Of a DNA stretch of 64,000 nt, positions 8,515-18,045 are shown one piece after another. The position numbers and the translations under genes were made by a program. The notes under the pieces were generated by a model, which was given only the letters and a program-made list of their open reading frames with translations, searched no databases and was not told the DNA's origin. The stretch is from Arthrobacter sp. 24S4-2. Its GTDB lineage: Bacteria; Actinomycetota; Actinomycetes; Actinomycetales; Micrococcaceae. The stretch covers positions 2,852,001 through 2,916,000 of the forward strand of contig NZ_CP040018.1 in the NCBI RefSeq assembly GCF_005280255.1. The letters are read 5' to 3'. Positions within the stretch are counted from its first letter, which is position 1, and the number at the start of each line of letters is the position of its first letter.

Positions 8515-9471
8515 TCAGCGGCTGACCGGTTCCTTGGTCTCGAGCAGGCTGAGCTCATGGCGGCGGGGGAACCCTTCCCAGTCGCCTGGCACGAGGCAGG
8601 CGAACGCGCCGGTGGCCGCGCCGGTCCGCAGCCTTTCCTCGGGGCTCCGGCCGCTGACGTATTCGGCAAGGTAGCCGGCGACGAATGCGTCCCCGGCACC
8701 GACGGTGTCCACATCCTCAACACTGACTGCTTCCAGGCGGAACACTTGTCCGTCGATCAGGGCGAGGGCGCCGTCCGCGCCGAGCTTGATGACAGCCTGG
8801 CTTGGGCCCAGGTGGGCTATTCGTCGCGCAAGGTCCTCGGGTTCGCCGGCCCCTACGGCAATCGCGGCTTCATCGTCGCCCGCGAACACAATGTCCGCGA
8901 GCGGGATGATGTCCCGGTAGACGCCTGCAGCGCCTTCCCGTGACCAGAGATTGGCCCGGAAATTGAGGTCGAAAGAGACCGGCACACCGGCGGCCTTGGC
9001 CGCAGCGATGGCATAGCTGATCGTTGAGGCGGCCTGCCCGGACAGCGCCGGAGTGATGCCGCTGACGTGCAACAGGGCAGCCTGGGAGATGAGCAGTTCG
9101 TCGACGTCCCCGGGGGAAAGTCTCGACCCGGCGCTGCCGGCACGGTAGTAGCTGACCCTCTGGGTGGCCGGTGTCCGGCGTTCCTTGATCATCACTCCCG
9201 TGGGGGCCGCGGGGTCGACCGCGATGCGGACGTCCACACCTTCGGCCCTGATTTCGCGCTCAACAAGCTGGCCGAGGGAGTCCGCCCCCACGCGCCCGCA
9301 CCACACGGACTGCACACCGAGCCGTTGCAGGCCGATGGCGACATTGGATTCGGAGCCGCCGATGCCCAGGCTCAGGGTGGAGGCGTGGGCCAGTGGGCCG
9401 ACCTGATCGGCACGCATCAGGGCCATGGTTTCGCCGAACGTCAGGACGTACGGTGCAGGGGAGCCGCTCAC
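8515..9471 (-). CDS. kdgK: 2-keto-3-deoxygluconate kinase (PfkB family)
   Basis: The GTG start at 9471 overlaps the aldolase stop (GTGA), and 318 residues is normal for PfkB sugar kinases. Motif 1 is LGIGGSESNVAIGLQRLG and motif 2 is VDTVGAGDAFVAGYLAEY with the catalytic Asp of GAGD. ATP phosphorylates 2-keto-3-deoxygluconate to KDPG, the substrate of the aldolase encoded just upstream. It is the last gene of the LacI-led operon. KDG specificity rests on context (mannonate dehydratase and KDPG aldolase in the same operon); the fold alone would also allow fructokinase or ribokinase. Confidence 0.88.
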   Translation of the reverse strand: MSGSPAPYVLTFGETMALMRADQVGPLAHASTLSLGIGGSESNVAIGLQRLGVQSVWCGRVGADSLGQLVEREIRAEGVDVRIAVDPAAPTGVMIKERRTPATQRVSYYRAGSAGSRLSPGDVDELLISQAALLHVSGITPALSGQAASTISYAIAAAKAAGVPVSFDLNFRANLWSREGAAGVYRDIIPLADIVFAGDDEAAIAVGAGEPEDLARRIAHLGPSQAVIKLGADGALALIDGQVFRLEAVSVEDVDTVGAGDAFVAGYLAEYVSGRSPEERLRTGAATGAFACLVPGDWEGFPRRHELSLLETKEPVSR

Positions 9472-10153
9472 CGCTTCGCGCCCATCTGGTCCGTGGTCTC
9501 GTCCACAAGTTCGCGGACGCGCCGTGCCCTTGCCGTGAGGTCCTGCAGGTCGCCGCCCCTGAAGGCGTCGCCGAGGAGCGGGCCGCCGAGGCTGACGGCC
9601 AGGGCGCCGGCCCTGATCCAGGCCGGGACGTCCTCGATGTTTACCCCGCCGGAGGGGATGACCTGAACGTCCGGGAAGGGGCCCCGCAGCTGGGCGACGT
9701 AGCCTGCGCCCACCACGGATGCGGGGAAAACCTTCACGGCCGTTGCGCCGAGTTTCCAGCCGGCATGCAGTTCCGTGGGGGTGAGGCCGCCGGGGTAGAC
9801 GGGCACGCCGCGCCGGACGCAGGCTGCGACGATGTCGGTATCGGTGACGGGTGTGACGACGTAGGCGGCGCCGAGGTCCATGGCCGTTTCTGCTTCGTCC
9901 CCGTAGTGACGGTCCCGACGCCGATTTCCAGACCCTCTCCAAAGTGTTCCTGGAGGCGGGGGAGTTCGTCGAAGACCCCCGGTGTGCTCAGCGTCAGTTC
10001 GATGCTGAGCACACCCCCCTGCTGCAGTGCGTCGATGACCGAGGCATACTCCGTGGCGTGCGTGGCCCGGAGGACGGCCACCACCCTGGTGTCGCGGAGG
10101 ATGGCGGATGGGGCCGGACGGGAGATTGTGCCCTGGTGTTCGAGGCGCAGCAT
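9468..10153 (-). pseudogene. eda: KDPG aldolase (2-keto-3-deoxy-6-phosphogluconate aldolase), one frameshift
   Basis: From ATG 10153, with AAGAAGGAA ahead, the frame encodes the N-terminal half (VVAVLRATHATEYASVIDAL, GGVLSIELTLSTP, EIGVGTVTTG). It then shifts; the other frame resumes at DEAETAMDLGAAYVVTPVTD and includes the Schiff-base Lys in ATAVKVFPASVVG and PSGGVNIEDVPAWIRAGALA. One added base in the run at 9899-9902 restores 229 codons. The enzyme splits KDPG into pyruvate and glyceraldehyde-3-phosphate. The stop overlaps the KDG kinase start. All motifs are present on both sides, so the gene is probably intact in the organism. Confidence 0.85.
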
Positions 10154-10190
10154 GGGTTCCTTCTTCGGAGTCGGTTGGGGCCGGGGGAGG

Positions 10191-11591
10191 TTACTTGGCG
10201 ATGCGGGCGTCGGTCAGACCGGCGCCGGCTAACTCAGCGGCGACGGCGGGCGCCGTTCCGTTGCCGTGCGGGCGCGCATCCTCCGGATCTGTGAGGTCGC
10301 GGTTGAGGGTTTCCGGCGAGAGGCGGGTGGCGATAAAGCTGACTGCCATGACGAGGGACATGTAGATGGCCACCGGGATCCAGGAGTTGCTGAAGACTGC
10401 CAGGAGGGCCGCGCAAACCATAGGTGCGATGCCGCCGCCGATGATGGAGGAGAACTCACGGCCGAGCGTGACACCTGCGTAGCGGTAGCGGCTGCCGAAG
10501 ATTTCCGGGAAGTAGCTCATGTGGACGCCCACCACTCCCTGGCAGGCGAGCATGAACCCGACAATGATCACGAGCATGATGGCGACAGGCGAACCGGTGG
10601 TGAGCAGCATGAAGGCCGGGGCTGGGAAGAGGACCAGTGCGCCGGTGATGATGGAGACCACCCGGCGTCGTCCGATCTTGTCCGAAAGCATGCCGAAGCC
10701 GACGGCGGCAACGCCGCCGCAGAGTGCCCCGATAAGCAGCACCTGCGGGATGAACTTGGGATCCGTGCCCACCACCGTGATCAGGTATGACGCCATGAAC
10801 ACCTGGATGGTGTAGGACTGCGTGCTGACGCCGAAGTTCATCAGGATGACGCGCAGGACGTTGGCTTTGCCGAACTTCGCCACTTCGCGGAGCGGTGCCG
10901 GGGGTTCGGTGCGGGCCTGCTTGATCTCTTCGAACACGGGGGATTCATCCAGTTTGCGGCGGATGACCAGCGCGGCGATGGTCACGAAGATGCTCGAGAG
11001 GAAGACAAGCCTCCAGCCCCAGGTCATCATGTCGTTGGGGGCCAGTGACTGGGCGGCGATCCAGACCAGGGCCCCCAGGGCGGTTCCGGCCGCGGCGCCC
11101 ACCATGATCAGGGACGCGAGCTTACCTCGGGTGCCCGGGGCAGCCGATTCGGTCAGCAGGGTGGCGCCGCCCGACTGCTCGGCACCAGCGCCGAAGCCCT
11201 GTGCCGCGCGGCAGACGCAGAGCAGGACCGGAGCCAGGACGCCCACCTGTTCGAACGTCGGCAGCAGGCCGATGACCAGGGTGGCGCCGCCCATCAGCAG
11301 CAGGGTGACCACGAGGACCCATTTGCGGCCGAGCCGGTCGCCGAAGTGGGAGAAGAAGATCCCGCCGAGCGGCCGGAAGAGGAATCCGACGGCGAAGGTG
11401 CTGAAGCTGGCCAGCAGGGCGGCCGCGGGCGAAATGTTCGGGAAGAACAGGTGGCTGAAAACAAGTGCCGAGGCCGTGCCGTAGATGACGAAATCGTAGA
11501 GTTCAAGCGTGGTGCCGATCAGGCCTGCCAGGGCCGCCTTCCGCACCTTCTTCTGGTCTACCGCTGTGGCTTGGGGATTTTCCGTGGTCAT
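10191..11591 (-). CDS. MFS transporter, metabolite:H+ symporter type
   Basis: About 466 residues with 12 membrane helices. Motifs typical of the MHS/sugar-acid branch are visible: LAGLIGTTLELYDFVIYG in helix 1, RPLGGIFFSHFGDRLGRKWV in loop 2-3, and FGMLSDKIGRRRVV in loop 8-9. The start at 11591 (MTTENPQ) is preferred because AAAGGAG sits eight bases upstream; another ATG at 11597 is too close to it. The gene lies between the zinc dehydrogenase and KDPG aldolase genes, so it most likely imports the sugar acid (uronate or aldonate) degraded by the operon. Confidence 0.88.
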   Translation of the reverse strand: MTTENPQATAVDQKKVRKAALAGLIGTTLELYDFVIYGTASALVFSHLFFPNISPAAALLASFSTFAVGFLFRPLGGIFFSHFGDRLGRKWVLVVTLLLMGGATLVIGLLPTFEQVGVLAPVLLCVCRAAQGFGAGAEQSGGATLLTESAAPGTRGKLASLIMVGAAAGTALGALVWIAAQSLAPNDMMTWGWRLVFLSSIFVTIAALVIRRKLDESPVFEEIKQARTEPPAPLREVAKFGKANVLRVILMNFGVSTQSYTIQVFMASYLITVVGTDPKFIPQVLLIGALCGGVAAVGFGMLSDKIGRRRVVSIITGALVLFPAPAFMLLTTGSPVAIMLVIIVGFMLACQGVVGVHMSYFPEIFGSRYRYAGVTLGREFSSIIGGGIAPMVCAALLAVFSNSWIPVAIYMSLVMAVSFIATRLSPETLNRDLTDPEDARPHGNGTAPAVAAELAGAGLTDARIAK

Positions 11592-11658
11592 TTCCATACT
11601 CCTTTGAATGGATGTCCTGCATGGACGGTCTGGCGTTCCGCCGGGCGGCGGGAGTAAA

Positions 11659-12711
11659 TCAGTAGGTGATGAGGACCTTGAGGTTCGTGGGGTCCGTGAC
11701 CGGGGCGGTGAGGGCGGCCGCGGCATCGGCGAGGCGGTAGGTGCTGGTGATGATGGACCGCAGGTCCACGTTCCCGGATGAGGCGAGGTCAATCGCCGTC
11801 GGGAAGGCGTGCGCATACCGAAAGGCGGTGACCAGGTCGATTTCGTAGCGCTGGAGGAAGCCGAGCGGGATGCCGTCCACCGTGGGTCGTGCCTGGCCAA
11901 CTACGGCGGCCCGTGCCGCCGGCGCCAGGGTCCGGATGCCGTCAATGAGCGCCCTGCTGTTTCCGGAACATTCGATCAGCCGGTCCATTCCGCTCAGGTC
12001 GAGCGCCGTTGCGGCCGTATTGATGGTGCGGGTGGCTCCGAACTGCGCGGCAACGGCCAGGCGGTCGTCGTTGACGTCGGTCACGATGATCTCGGCTGCG
12101 CCCCGTACTGCGGCAACCTGTGCCACGAGCAGGCCGATGGGCCCTGCGCCGGTGATGAGGACCCGGTGTCCGGGCTGCACCTGGGCCCGTTCAACTGCCC
12201 AGACGGCGACGGCGAGCGGTTCGATCGCTGCCCCGATCTCCGCCGGCACGGATTCCGGTAGCGCATGGAGTGCAGCTGCCGGCACCACCACGTGGCGGGC
12301 AAAAAGGCCGTCTGTGGGCGGTGAGCCGAAGCACGTGCCGCTGGCGCACAAGTTGTACCGGCCGGAAACGCACGTCGGGCAGGTGCCGCACGGGAGCGCA
12401 GGTTCAATCACGACGGCGGTGCCGGCGGCGACGGCGGCGGTCTCACCGGCGGCGATGACCACTCCTGCCCCCTCGTGTCCGAGGACTGTGGGCTGGCGGA
12501 GTACGTTGGTGCCGTTGCGACCGTCCGCGAAGTAGTGCATGTCCGAACCGCAGATGCCGCCCGAGCGCATCTCCACCAGGACATCGTTTGGGCCAAGCGC
12601 CTTCAACGGTTTCTCCTCGATGCGGAGGTCTTTGGCGCCATGCAGGACGGCGGCCTCGGTGGTGCGCGGCAGCGCCGGTTGATCGGTGCGGCGTACGGCT
12701 TGCGTGGTCAT
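11659..12711 (-). CDS. Zinc-dependent polyol/aldonate dehydrogenase (L-idonate 5-dehydrogenase-like)
   Basis: A 350-residue medium-chain dehydrogenase. The catalytic-zinc region is GGICGSDMHYFADGR (Cys) with GHEGAGVV (His-Glu); the structural-zinc cysteines are in PCGTCPTCVSGRYNLC; the NAD-binding motif is GAGPIGLLVAQVAA. The HYFADGR context is closest to L-idonate 5-dehydrogenase and sorbitol dehydrogenase. It would oxidise a secondary hydroxyl of a polyol or sugar acid. The start overlaps the stop of the mannitol-dehydrogenase-family gene by four bases. Substrate is inferred only from the operon. Confidence 0.85.
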   Translation of the reverse strand: MTTQAVRRTDQPALPRTTEAAVLHGAKDLRIEEKPLKALGPNDVLVEMRSGGICGSDMHYFADGRNGTNVLRQPTVLGHEGAGVVIAAGETAAVAAGTAVVIEPALPCGTCPTCVSGRYNLCASGTCFGSPPTDGLFARHVVVPAAALHALPESVPAEIGAAIEPLAVAVWAVERAQVQPGHRVLITGAGPIGLLVAQVAAVRGAAEIIVTDVNDDRLAVAAQFGATRTINTAATALDLSGMDRLIECSGNSRALIDGIRTLAPAARAAVVGQARPTVDGIPLGFLQRYEIDLVTAFRYAHAFPTAIDLASSGNVDLRSIITSTYRLADAAAALTAPVTDPTNLKVLITY

Positions 12712-14230
12712 CGGATGCTCCGGGTCTGTGCGGGAAGAAGGGCGGTTGACTCGGCCGCGGCGCGGGCGGCGGCCCGGGGTCCTTGCTGGTGGATGATGTC
12801 GATCAGTTCACCGGTTCGGTGGATGAAATCGTCGCGGGTGGCGAGTTCATCACCCAGGAGGTGGAGCTGCCCGATGACCTTGCCGGCGAGTTCACGGCCG
12901 GAGGCGGACGCTGCCGCGAGAGTTTGCAGTGATTCCCTGGCGGGGTCCTGCATGTCATGGGCGTGGATGCCGGGGTCGAATCCGGGCAGCGGTGCGATGC
13001 AGGAGAGGTACGCCGCGGCGGTGAGGGCCAGATAGTGGGGCATGACGCCGCCGTCGAGCATTTGCAGCGCGGGCAGCGGGATCCGCTGGCGGAGCTTGAC
13101 GGATCCGTCAGAGCCCACCTGGCTGGTCCGGTGTCCCAGGGCCGAGTTCCGCCACCGCGAGAAGAGCTGGGCTTCGTAGGCGTCGACGTCGACGTCTCCC
13201 GGCACCGTGACGCTGGGCAGGTACTCGTGCCGCAGGATGGTCCGGGCGGCGGTCTCGATGTAGTCCAGAGCCGTGGACTCGGGAATCGTGGCAGCACCGG
13301 ACAGCGCGCCGAGGTAGGCGATCAGGGAGTGCGTGCCGTTCAGGAGCCTGACCTTGAGCTGCTCGTAGCCCGCGACGTCCTTGGTGAAGACGGCGCCGCC
13401 TGCTTCCCACGCGGGCCGGCCGGCAATGAAGTTGTCCTCCAGGATCCACATGGTGAACGGCTCGGCGGGGACGGGGATCCGGTCGGTGTATCCGAGCTGC
13501 TCGGCGACGAGCGTCCGGTAGTGCTCGGTTGTGGCGGGCACGATCCTGTCCACCATGGAGGACGGAAACGTCACGTTCGCGTCGATCCACTCAAGTGTCC
13601 CGGTGGCTTCGGTGGCCGGCAGCAAGGAGGCGAATTCGCGGACGAGCCGCCGGGTGTGGTGGCCGTTGTCGGACAGGTTGTCACAGCTGAGGATGGTGAC
13701 AGGTTTGCCGTGTGTCCGGGCACGCTGCTGGAGGCCGCGGACGATCTGGCCGATCGGCGTGCGGGGGCCGCGGCTTCCGCGAGGTCGTGCTGCACATCGG
13801 CGTCGGCAACATTCAGCGACCCGGTGGCGGGGCTGTACGTGTAGCCGTTTTCCGTCACCGTGAGGGATACGATCCGGGTCGTGGCTGCGCCGATTTCCGC
13901 GACGACGCGTTCGGGGTTCTGCGCCGCGACGAAGGCGTCCGAATGCACGCGCGGCGTGGAGAAGGTGGATCCTTCCGGCGATATCTCCACCACCGTATAG
14001 GTCATGTCCTGGGCGTGCATGGCGTCGGTGACGGCACTTGAGCGGCTCGAGACCCCGATGATGCCCCAGTCGCCGCCGTGGGCGCTGATGGCGGCGTCGG
14101 TGTACACGGCCTGGTGGGCGCGGTGGAAGTTTCCCAGGCCGAGGTGGACGATGCCGGGAGCAGGGACGGCGTCACGCCGGACAATGCCGGGCGTGGAGGC
14201 AGTCAGCGGTGCAGGCTGGTTGCGTGCCAC
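12708..14230 (-). pseudogene. Mannitol dehydrogenase family, fructuronate-reductase-like, one frameshift
   Basis: The first frame carries the Rossmann domain (PGIVHLGLGNFHRAHQAVYTD, MTYTVVEISPEGS) and is lost after LAEAAAPAR. Adding a base to the run at 13763-13767 gives APRTPIGQIVRGLQQRART and runs into the C-terminal domain (SMVDRIVPATT, EPFTMWILEDNF, VRLLNGTHSLIAYLG with the catalytic Lys-region His). Restored length is 508 codons, right for UxuB/MtlD enzymes. NADH-dependent interconversion of D-fructuronate and D-mannonate would feed the mannonate dehydratase encoded four bases upstream. Mannitol dehydrogenase is the alternative; the operon favours fructuronate reductase. Confidence 0.83.
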
Positions 14231-14233
14231 GGT

Positions 14234-15451
14234 TCACCAGTCCTTCATGGAGCCGTCGAGCTCGCGGGCGATGGGCAGGTAGGCCTGCTTGTACGGGAAC
14301 TTGGCCGCCGCAGCTTCGTCTACGTGGACACCCAGGCCGGGTTCGTCGCCGGGGTGGAGGTACCCGTCCTCGAAGCGGAAGCTGGAACGGAACACCTCTG
14401 AGACGAGGGGGTCGTAGCCCATGTATTCCTGGATGGCGAAGTTGCTGGTGGCAAGGCCCAGGTGCAGCGACGCGGACAGATTGATGGGGGAGACATCCGA
14501 GGGCCCGTGCGGGGCACCCTTGATCTGGTAGACCTCGGCCAGCGCCAGGATCTTGCGGACGTGGGAGATGCCTCCGGCGTGAACGACGGCGGTGCGGATG
14601 AAGTCGATGAGCCGTTCCGTGATGAGCTGTTCGCAGTCCCAGACGGTGTTGAAGACTTCGCCGATCGCCAGCGGGATGGTGGTCTGCTGGCGGAGGGTGC
14701 GGAGCAGCCGCTGGTTCTCCGCCGGTGTCACATCTTCGAGCCAGAACAGGTCCACGTCTTCGAGGGAGCGGGCCAGACGGGCGGCTTCGGTGGGGTTGAG
14801 CCGGTGGTGGACGTCGTGGAGCAGCTTCAGTTCCGGACCGACGTGCTCGCGGACGGCCGAGAGGATTTTCGGGGCGTGGCGCAGGTAGGCGGAAGTGTCC
14901 CAGTCCTCTTCGACCGGACCGGCGCCGCGGCCGGCCGGTTCGTAGCTGGCGGCGCCCTTGGTGACGCCGTAGACCTTGTCCAGGCCGGGGACGCCGGACT
15001 GCGCGCGGACGGCCCGGAATCCCTGTTCACGGCGCCGGTCCACGGACTCCAGGAGCTCGGGCAGGTCCCAGCCGGTGGCATGGGTGTACGTGAGGATCCT
15101 GTCGCGGGCCGCGCCGCCGAGGAGCTGGTAGACAGGGACATCCAGGGCCTTGCCCTTGATATCCCAGAGGGCGAGGTCGATGGCCCCGATGGCGGCCATG
15201 GTCACCGGCCCGCGGCGCCAGTAGGCGCCGCGGTAGAAGTACTGCCAGGTGTCTTCGATGCGGTCGGCGTCCCGCCCCAGCAGGGCGGGGGCGAGGTGGT
15301 CGCGAAGGTAGCTGGCCACGGACAGTTCGCGGCCGTTCAGGGTGGCGTCACCCCAGCCGACGATGCCGTCATCGGTAGTGATCTTGAGGGTCACAAAGTT
15401 TCGGCTGGGGCTGGTTACCAGGACGTCGACGTCGACGATTTTTCGGGTCAT
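14234..15451 (-). CDS. manD: Mannonate dehydratase, enolase superfamily (ManD type)
   Basis: The 405-residue protein has the muconate-lactonizing-type N-domain (TDDGIVGWGDATLNGRE) and a TIM barrel. ManD hallmarks are visible: RAVRAQSGVPGL, LLHDVHHRLNPTEAARLA (metal Asp and catalytic His), LFWLEDVTPAENQ (metal Glu) and IPLAIGEVFNT (metal Glu). It dehydrates D-mannonate to 2-keto-3-deoxygluconate with Mg2+. Its start overlaps the upstream 2-hydroxyacid dehydrogenase stop (ATGA). Some ManD-family members act weakly or on D-gluconate, but the flanking KDG kinase, KDPG aldolase and fructuronate-reductase-like genes support the mannonate role. Confidence 0.87.
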   Translation of the reverse strand: MTRKIVDVDVLVTSPSRNFVTLKITTDDGIVGWGDATLNGRELSVASYLRDHLAPALLGRDADRIEDTWQYFYRGAYWRRGPVTMAAIGAIDLALWDIKGKALDVPVYQLLGGAARDRILTYTHATGWDLPELLESVDRRREQGFRAVRAQSGVPGLDKVYGVTKGAASYEPAGRGAGPVEEDWDTSAYLRHAPKILSAVREHVGPELKLLHDVHHRLNPTEAARLARSLEDVDLFWLEDVTPAENQRLLRTLRQQTTIPLAIGEVFNTVWDCEQLITERLIDFIRTAVVHAGGISHVRKILALAEVYQIKGAPHGPSDVSPINLSASLHLGLATSNFAIQEYMGYDPLVSEVFRSSFRFEDGYLHPGDEPGLGVHVDEAAAAKFPYKQAYLPIARELDGSMKDW

Positions 15452-16428
15452 CGGGAGATCACAACATTCTTGATTGGCTCGTTCTTGGACAGACGGGTGA
15501 TGTTTTCGGCGATCTCCCGGGCGCGGCCGCGGAAGGTTTCCGCCGTGACGCCGGAGGAGTGCGGGGTCATGATGATGTTGTCCAGCCGGCCAAACGGCAG
15601 GGCAGACGGTTCACCGCGACCGTCGGGGCCGGGGTACTGATACCAGGTGTCGACGGCGGCGCCGGCAATCCGGCGGTCCTTCAGGGCCTCGTAGAGCGCG
15701 TCTTCCCCGACAACCGGTCCGCGGGCAACATTGACCAGCAGTCCGTCCGAGCCAAGCTCGTCGAGTTCGGCAGCGCCCACCAGGCCGGTGGTTTCTTCGG
15801 TCAATGGGATGCTGATGACCAGGATGTCCGATTCACTGAGTGCGTCGGCGAGCCGTTCGGTTGAGCCGGCCCAGCGGAGCGAATTCGCCTGCGGATCCAC
15901 CGTGCCGCGGCGGGTGATGGCGATGCCCTCGGCGCCGAAGGCCTGCAGCAGGTTCCAGGCAGTGCTGCCGATGTGGCCGAAGCCCAGGAACGTCACCACG
16001 GCCCCGCGCAGCGTTTCCGGCTGGCGGATCTCCGGGGAGTAGACGGAGGAGGACCAAATGCCTGTGCGCAGGGCTGCGTCCTGTCCGATCAGGTTCCGGC
16101 GAAGGGCAACAAGCACGGTGGCGATGTGTTCGGCAATGGAGCTTTCGTGGTGGAACGTGTTGGCGCAGACAGCTCCGGCCGGCAGTGCAGCGGCCTCGAT
16201 GCCGTCGTAACCCGCTCCCGCCACGTGAACCAGCCGGACGTTCGGCGCCACCGCGCCCATGGCTTCCGTGAACCTCGGTCCTACGTACACGTCGGCGTCC
16301 TTGAGATCCGTCAGGACGGAGTGTTCGTTCCAGCTGTCGTGCCAGGACGCGGTTGCGCCGTCCGGCAACGCGGCCTCGAAGGTGGATCGCTGGGACATCA
16401 GGTTGGGGTCGGCGATGACGATTCTCAT
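15448..16428 (-). CDS. D-isomer-specific 2-hydroxyacid dehydrogenase
   Basis: A 326-residue NAD(P)-dependent dehydrogenase with the Rossmann motif FLGFGHIGSTAWN and the catalytic-domain sequence VNVARGPVVGEDALYEAL (Arg), followed by PHSSGVTAETF (His). Such enzymes reduce 2-keto acids such as glyoxylate, hydroxypyruvate or 2-ketogluconate. In this operon it might act on a keto-aldonate or recycle a by-product; the exact substrate is not visible. It lies two bases after the lacI-type gene and overlaps the mannonate dehydratase start, so it is co-expressed with them. Confidence 0.85.
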   Translation of the reverse strand: MRIVIADPNLMSQRSTFEAALPDGATASWHDSWNEHSVLTDLKDADVYVGPRFTEAMGAVAPNVRLVHVAGAGYDGIEAAALPAGAVCANTFHHESSIAEHIATVLVALRRNLIGQDAALRTGIWSSSVYSPEIRQPETLRGAVVTFLGFGHIGSTAWNLLQAFGAEGIAITRRGTVDPQANSLRWAGSTERLADALSESDILVISIPLTEETTGLVGAAELDELGSDGLLVNVARGPVVGEDALYEALKDRRIAGAAVDTWYQYPGPDGRGEPSALPFGRLDNIIMTPHSSGVTAETFRGRAREIAENITRLSKNEPIKNVVISR

Positions 16429-16430
16429 GG

Positions 16431-17420
16431 TTACTTTCCCTGGATTGCGTGGTCTGCGGTGCGGGCAGCGAAGGTGGAGCCGCGCACGATGAGCTGTGAA
16501 CTGAGATGGACGGCCTCGGTGGCAGTCGGCTTGCCGGCTACCTGCTCGAGGAGAAGCTCGAGTCCCAGGGAACCGCTGCGCTCGATGGGAACCCGGATCG
16601 ACGTGAGACCGGGTTCAGCGGCGGCTGCGATATCCAGGTCATCGATGCCCACCACGCTGATGTCCTCGGGGCAGTGATAACCCAGCGTGCGTGCCCCTGC
16701 GAGCATCCCGATGGCCACAAGGTCGTTGTAGGCAATGACTGCAGTGGCGCCGCTGGCGACCACCGACGCAGCGGCGGCGAGCCCGCCATCGACCGTGGCA
16801 TTCTGGTTTCCCACAGTGACGAGTTCAATGCCCCACTCGGCACAGAAGCGGGTTACGGCTGCGAGTCGCTGGCCGTTGGCCCAGGACGAGGCCGGTCCCG
16901 GAATGTACGCGAGCTTGCGGTGGCCCAGCGCGTGGAGGTGTTCCACTGCCTGGCGGAGGCCTTCGCCGGCTTCCATCAGCACGCGGGCTGCGTGATCGGC
17001 TTCGCCGTTGATGACCACCAGCGGCGTGTTGCCCACAAGCTGGTGGATCTGGTTTGAGGGGAGCCGGGGAGAGCAGAGGATGATGCCGTCCACGCCGACG
17101 GCCAAGGACTCCAGGTGCTCGCGTTCCCGTGAGGAGGATTCGGCTGTGTCCGCCAAGACCATGCGGTGGCGGCCGTGCCAGGCCTGGTTCTGGATGGCCT
17201 TGATGAGGGCCGCGAAGACGGCGTTGGAGATGTCCGGCACAATGACGCCGAAGGTCCTGCTGCCGCTGAGTCCCGCGACGTCATAGCCCAGCTCTGCGGC
17301 CGCGGCCATGACTTTTTGGCGGGTGTCCGCGGCCAGCCGTCCGGGATCCCCGAACGCCCGTGACGCCGTCGCCAGGGAAACCCCTGCCAGCTTTGCGACG
17401 TCCGTGAGTTTTGCCGACAT
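16431..17420 (-). CDS. LacI family transcriptional regulator of the hexuronate operon
   Basis: The N-terminal helix-turn-helix reads MSAKLTDVAKLAGVSLATASRAF, followed by the hinge and a periplasmic-binding-protein-like effector domain (TFGVIVPDISNAVFAALIKA, AVIAYNDLVAIGMLAGA, VVGIDDLDIAAAAEPGLTSI). Length 329 is typical. It is the first gene of the minus-strand sugar-acid operon and probably represses it until KDG, mannonate or a related acid binds. A 16-bp near-palindrome about 50 bases upstream (17467-17482) is the best operator candidate. Confidence 0.92.
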   Translation of the reverse strand: MSAKLTDVAKLAGVSLATASRAFGDPGRLAADTRQKVMAAAAELGYDVAGLSGSRTFGVIVPDISNAVFAALIKAIQNQAWHGRHRMVLADTAESSSREREHLESLAVGVDGIILCSPRLPSNQIHQLVGNTPLVVINGEADHAARVLMEAGEGLRQAVEHLHALGHRKLAYIPGPASSWANGQRLAAVTRFCAEWGIELVTVGNQNATVDGGLAAAASVVASGATAVIAYNDLVAIGMLAGARTLGYHCPEDISVVGIDDLDIAAAAEPGLTSIRVPIERSGSLGLELLLEQVAGKPTATEAVHLSSQLIVRGSTFAARTADHAIQGK

Positions 17421-17466
17421 CAGTCCTCCAGTTGCCTCGTTGAAACTCTTCCCTTCCAGTATGGAA

Positions 17467-17482
17467 AAAGTTGTACAAGTTT
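17467..17482. promoter_or_regulatory. Candidate operator centred on TTGTACAA
   Basis: The sequence AAAGTTGTACAAGTTT is symmetric except for the G pair. It lies 47-62 bases upstream of the lacI-type start, where the operon promoter must be. Symmetry and position suggest an operator for that regulator. The TTGTACAA core also resembles some GntR-family sites, so the binding protein is not certain. Confidence 0.5.
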
Positions 17483-17574
17483 GTCAAGGACTTTCCATGA
17501 CGTGCGTCACGGTGCGATGGAGGCGGTACTGGATGGACGGCCGTGGGCCCTGCGGGGAGCTCCGGCTTGGCGAG

Positions 17575-18045
17575 TCAGCCCTTGAAGGCTGGAGCAGTGC
17601 TGTTGCGGATGACCAGCCGGGGGCGCAGCACTTCGGCGCGCTGCGGCAGGGAGGGGTCGGCCATGCGTTCGACAAGCAGCTGGGCGGCGCGGACACCCAC
17701 GTCGCGGCTGACAGGGTCCACGCTGGTCAGTGAAAGGTGCCGGATTCCGGCCAGGTAGGTGCTGTCGTATCCGTCGAGTGAGAGCCGGGACGGAACACCC
17801 AGGCCGTGGTCGTCGGCGGCCGAGAGTGCTCCGACGGCGAGGATGTCGTTCGCGGCGAAGACCGCTGTGGGCGTCCGGCCGCTGCCGATGAGGCTGTTCA
17901 TGGCCTCGAAGCCGGAGTGTTCACTCAGGTCCGCTTGCACCACCCGGATGTGCTGCTGGAGACCATGGCGGGACATGGTCTCCCGGTAGGCGCCTTCCCG
18001 CAGGGTGGCCGACCCCGTGGGGAACTCCGCTACGTGCTGGCGCAC
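17575..18045 (-). pseudogene. C-terminal half of a LacI family regulator
   Basis: The frame encodes only the second half of a LacI effector domain: GRTPTAVFAANDILAVGALSA, SLDGYDSTYLAGIRHLSLTS and the terminal RPRLVIRNSTAP. The helix-turn-helix and the first ~170 residues are absent; homology stops near 18045, shortly before an oppositely oriented MFS gene begins. The 5' part has therefore been removed by a rearrangement at that junction. It cannot bind DNA. Confidence 0.7.

Noticed and set aside
8334..8723. 129-residue minus frame through the end of the KDG kinase gene
   Set aside because: Most of it is an alternate frame of the kinase gene; only the short downstream tail is not explained.
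10191..11900. Long N-terminal extension of the operon MFS frame up to 11900
   Set aside because: The first ~100 residues run antisense-like through the dehydrogenase gene; the ribosome site at 11591 marks the real start.
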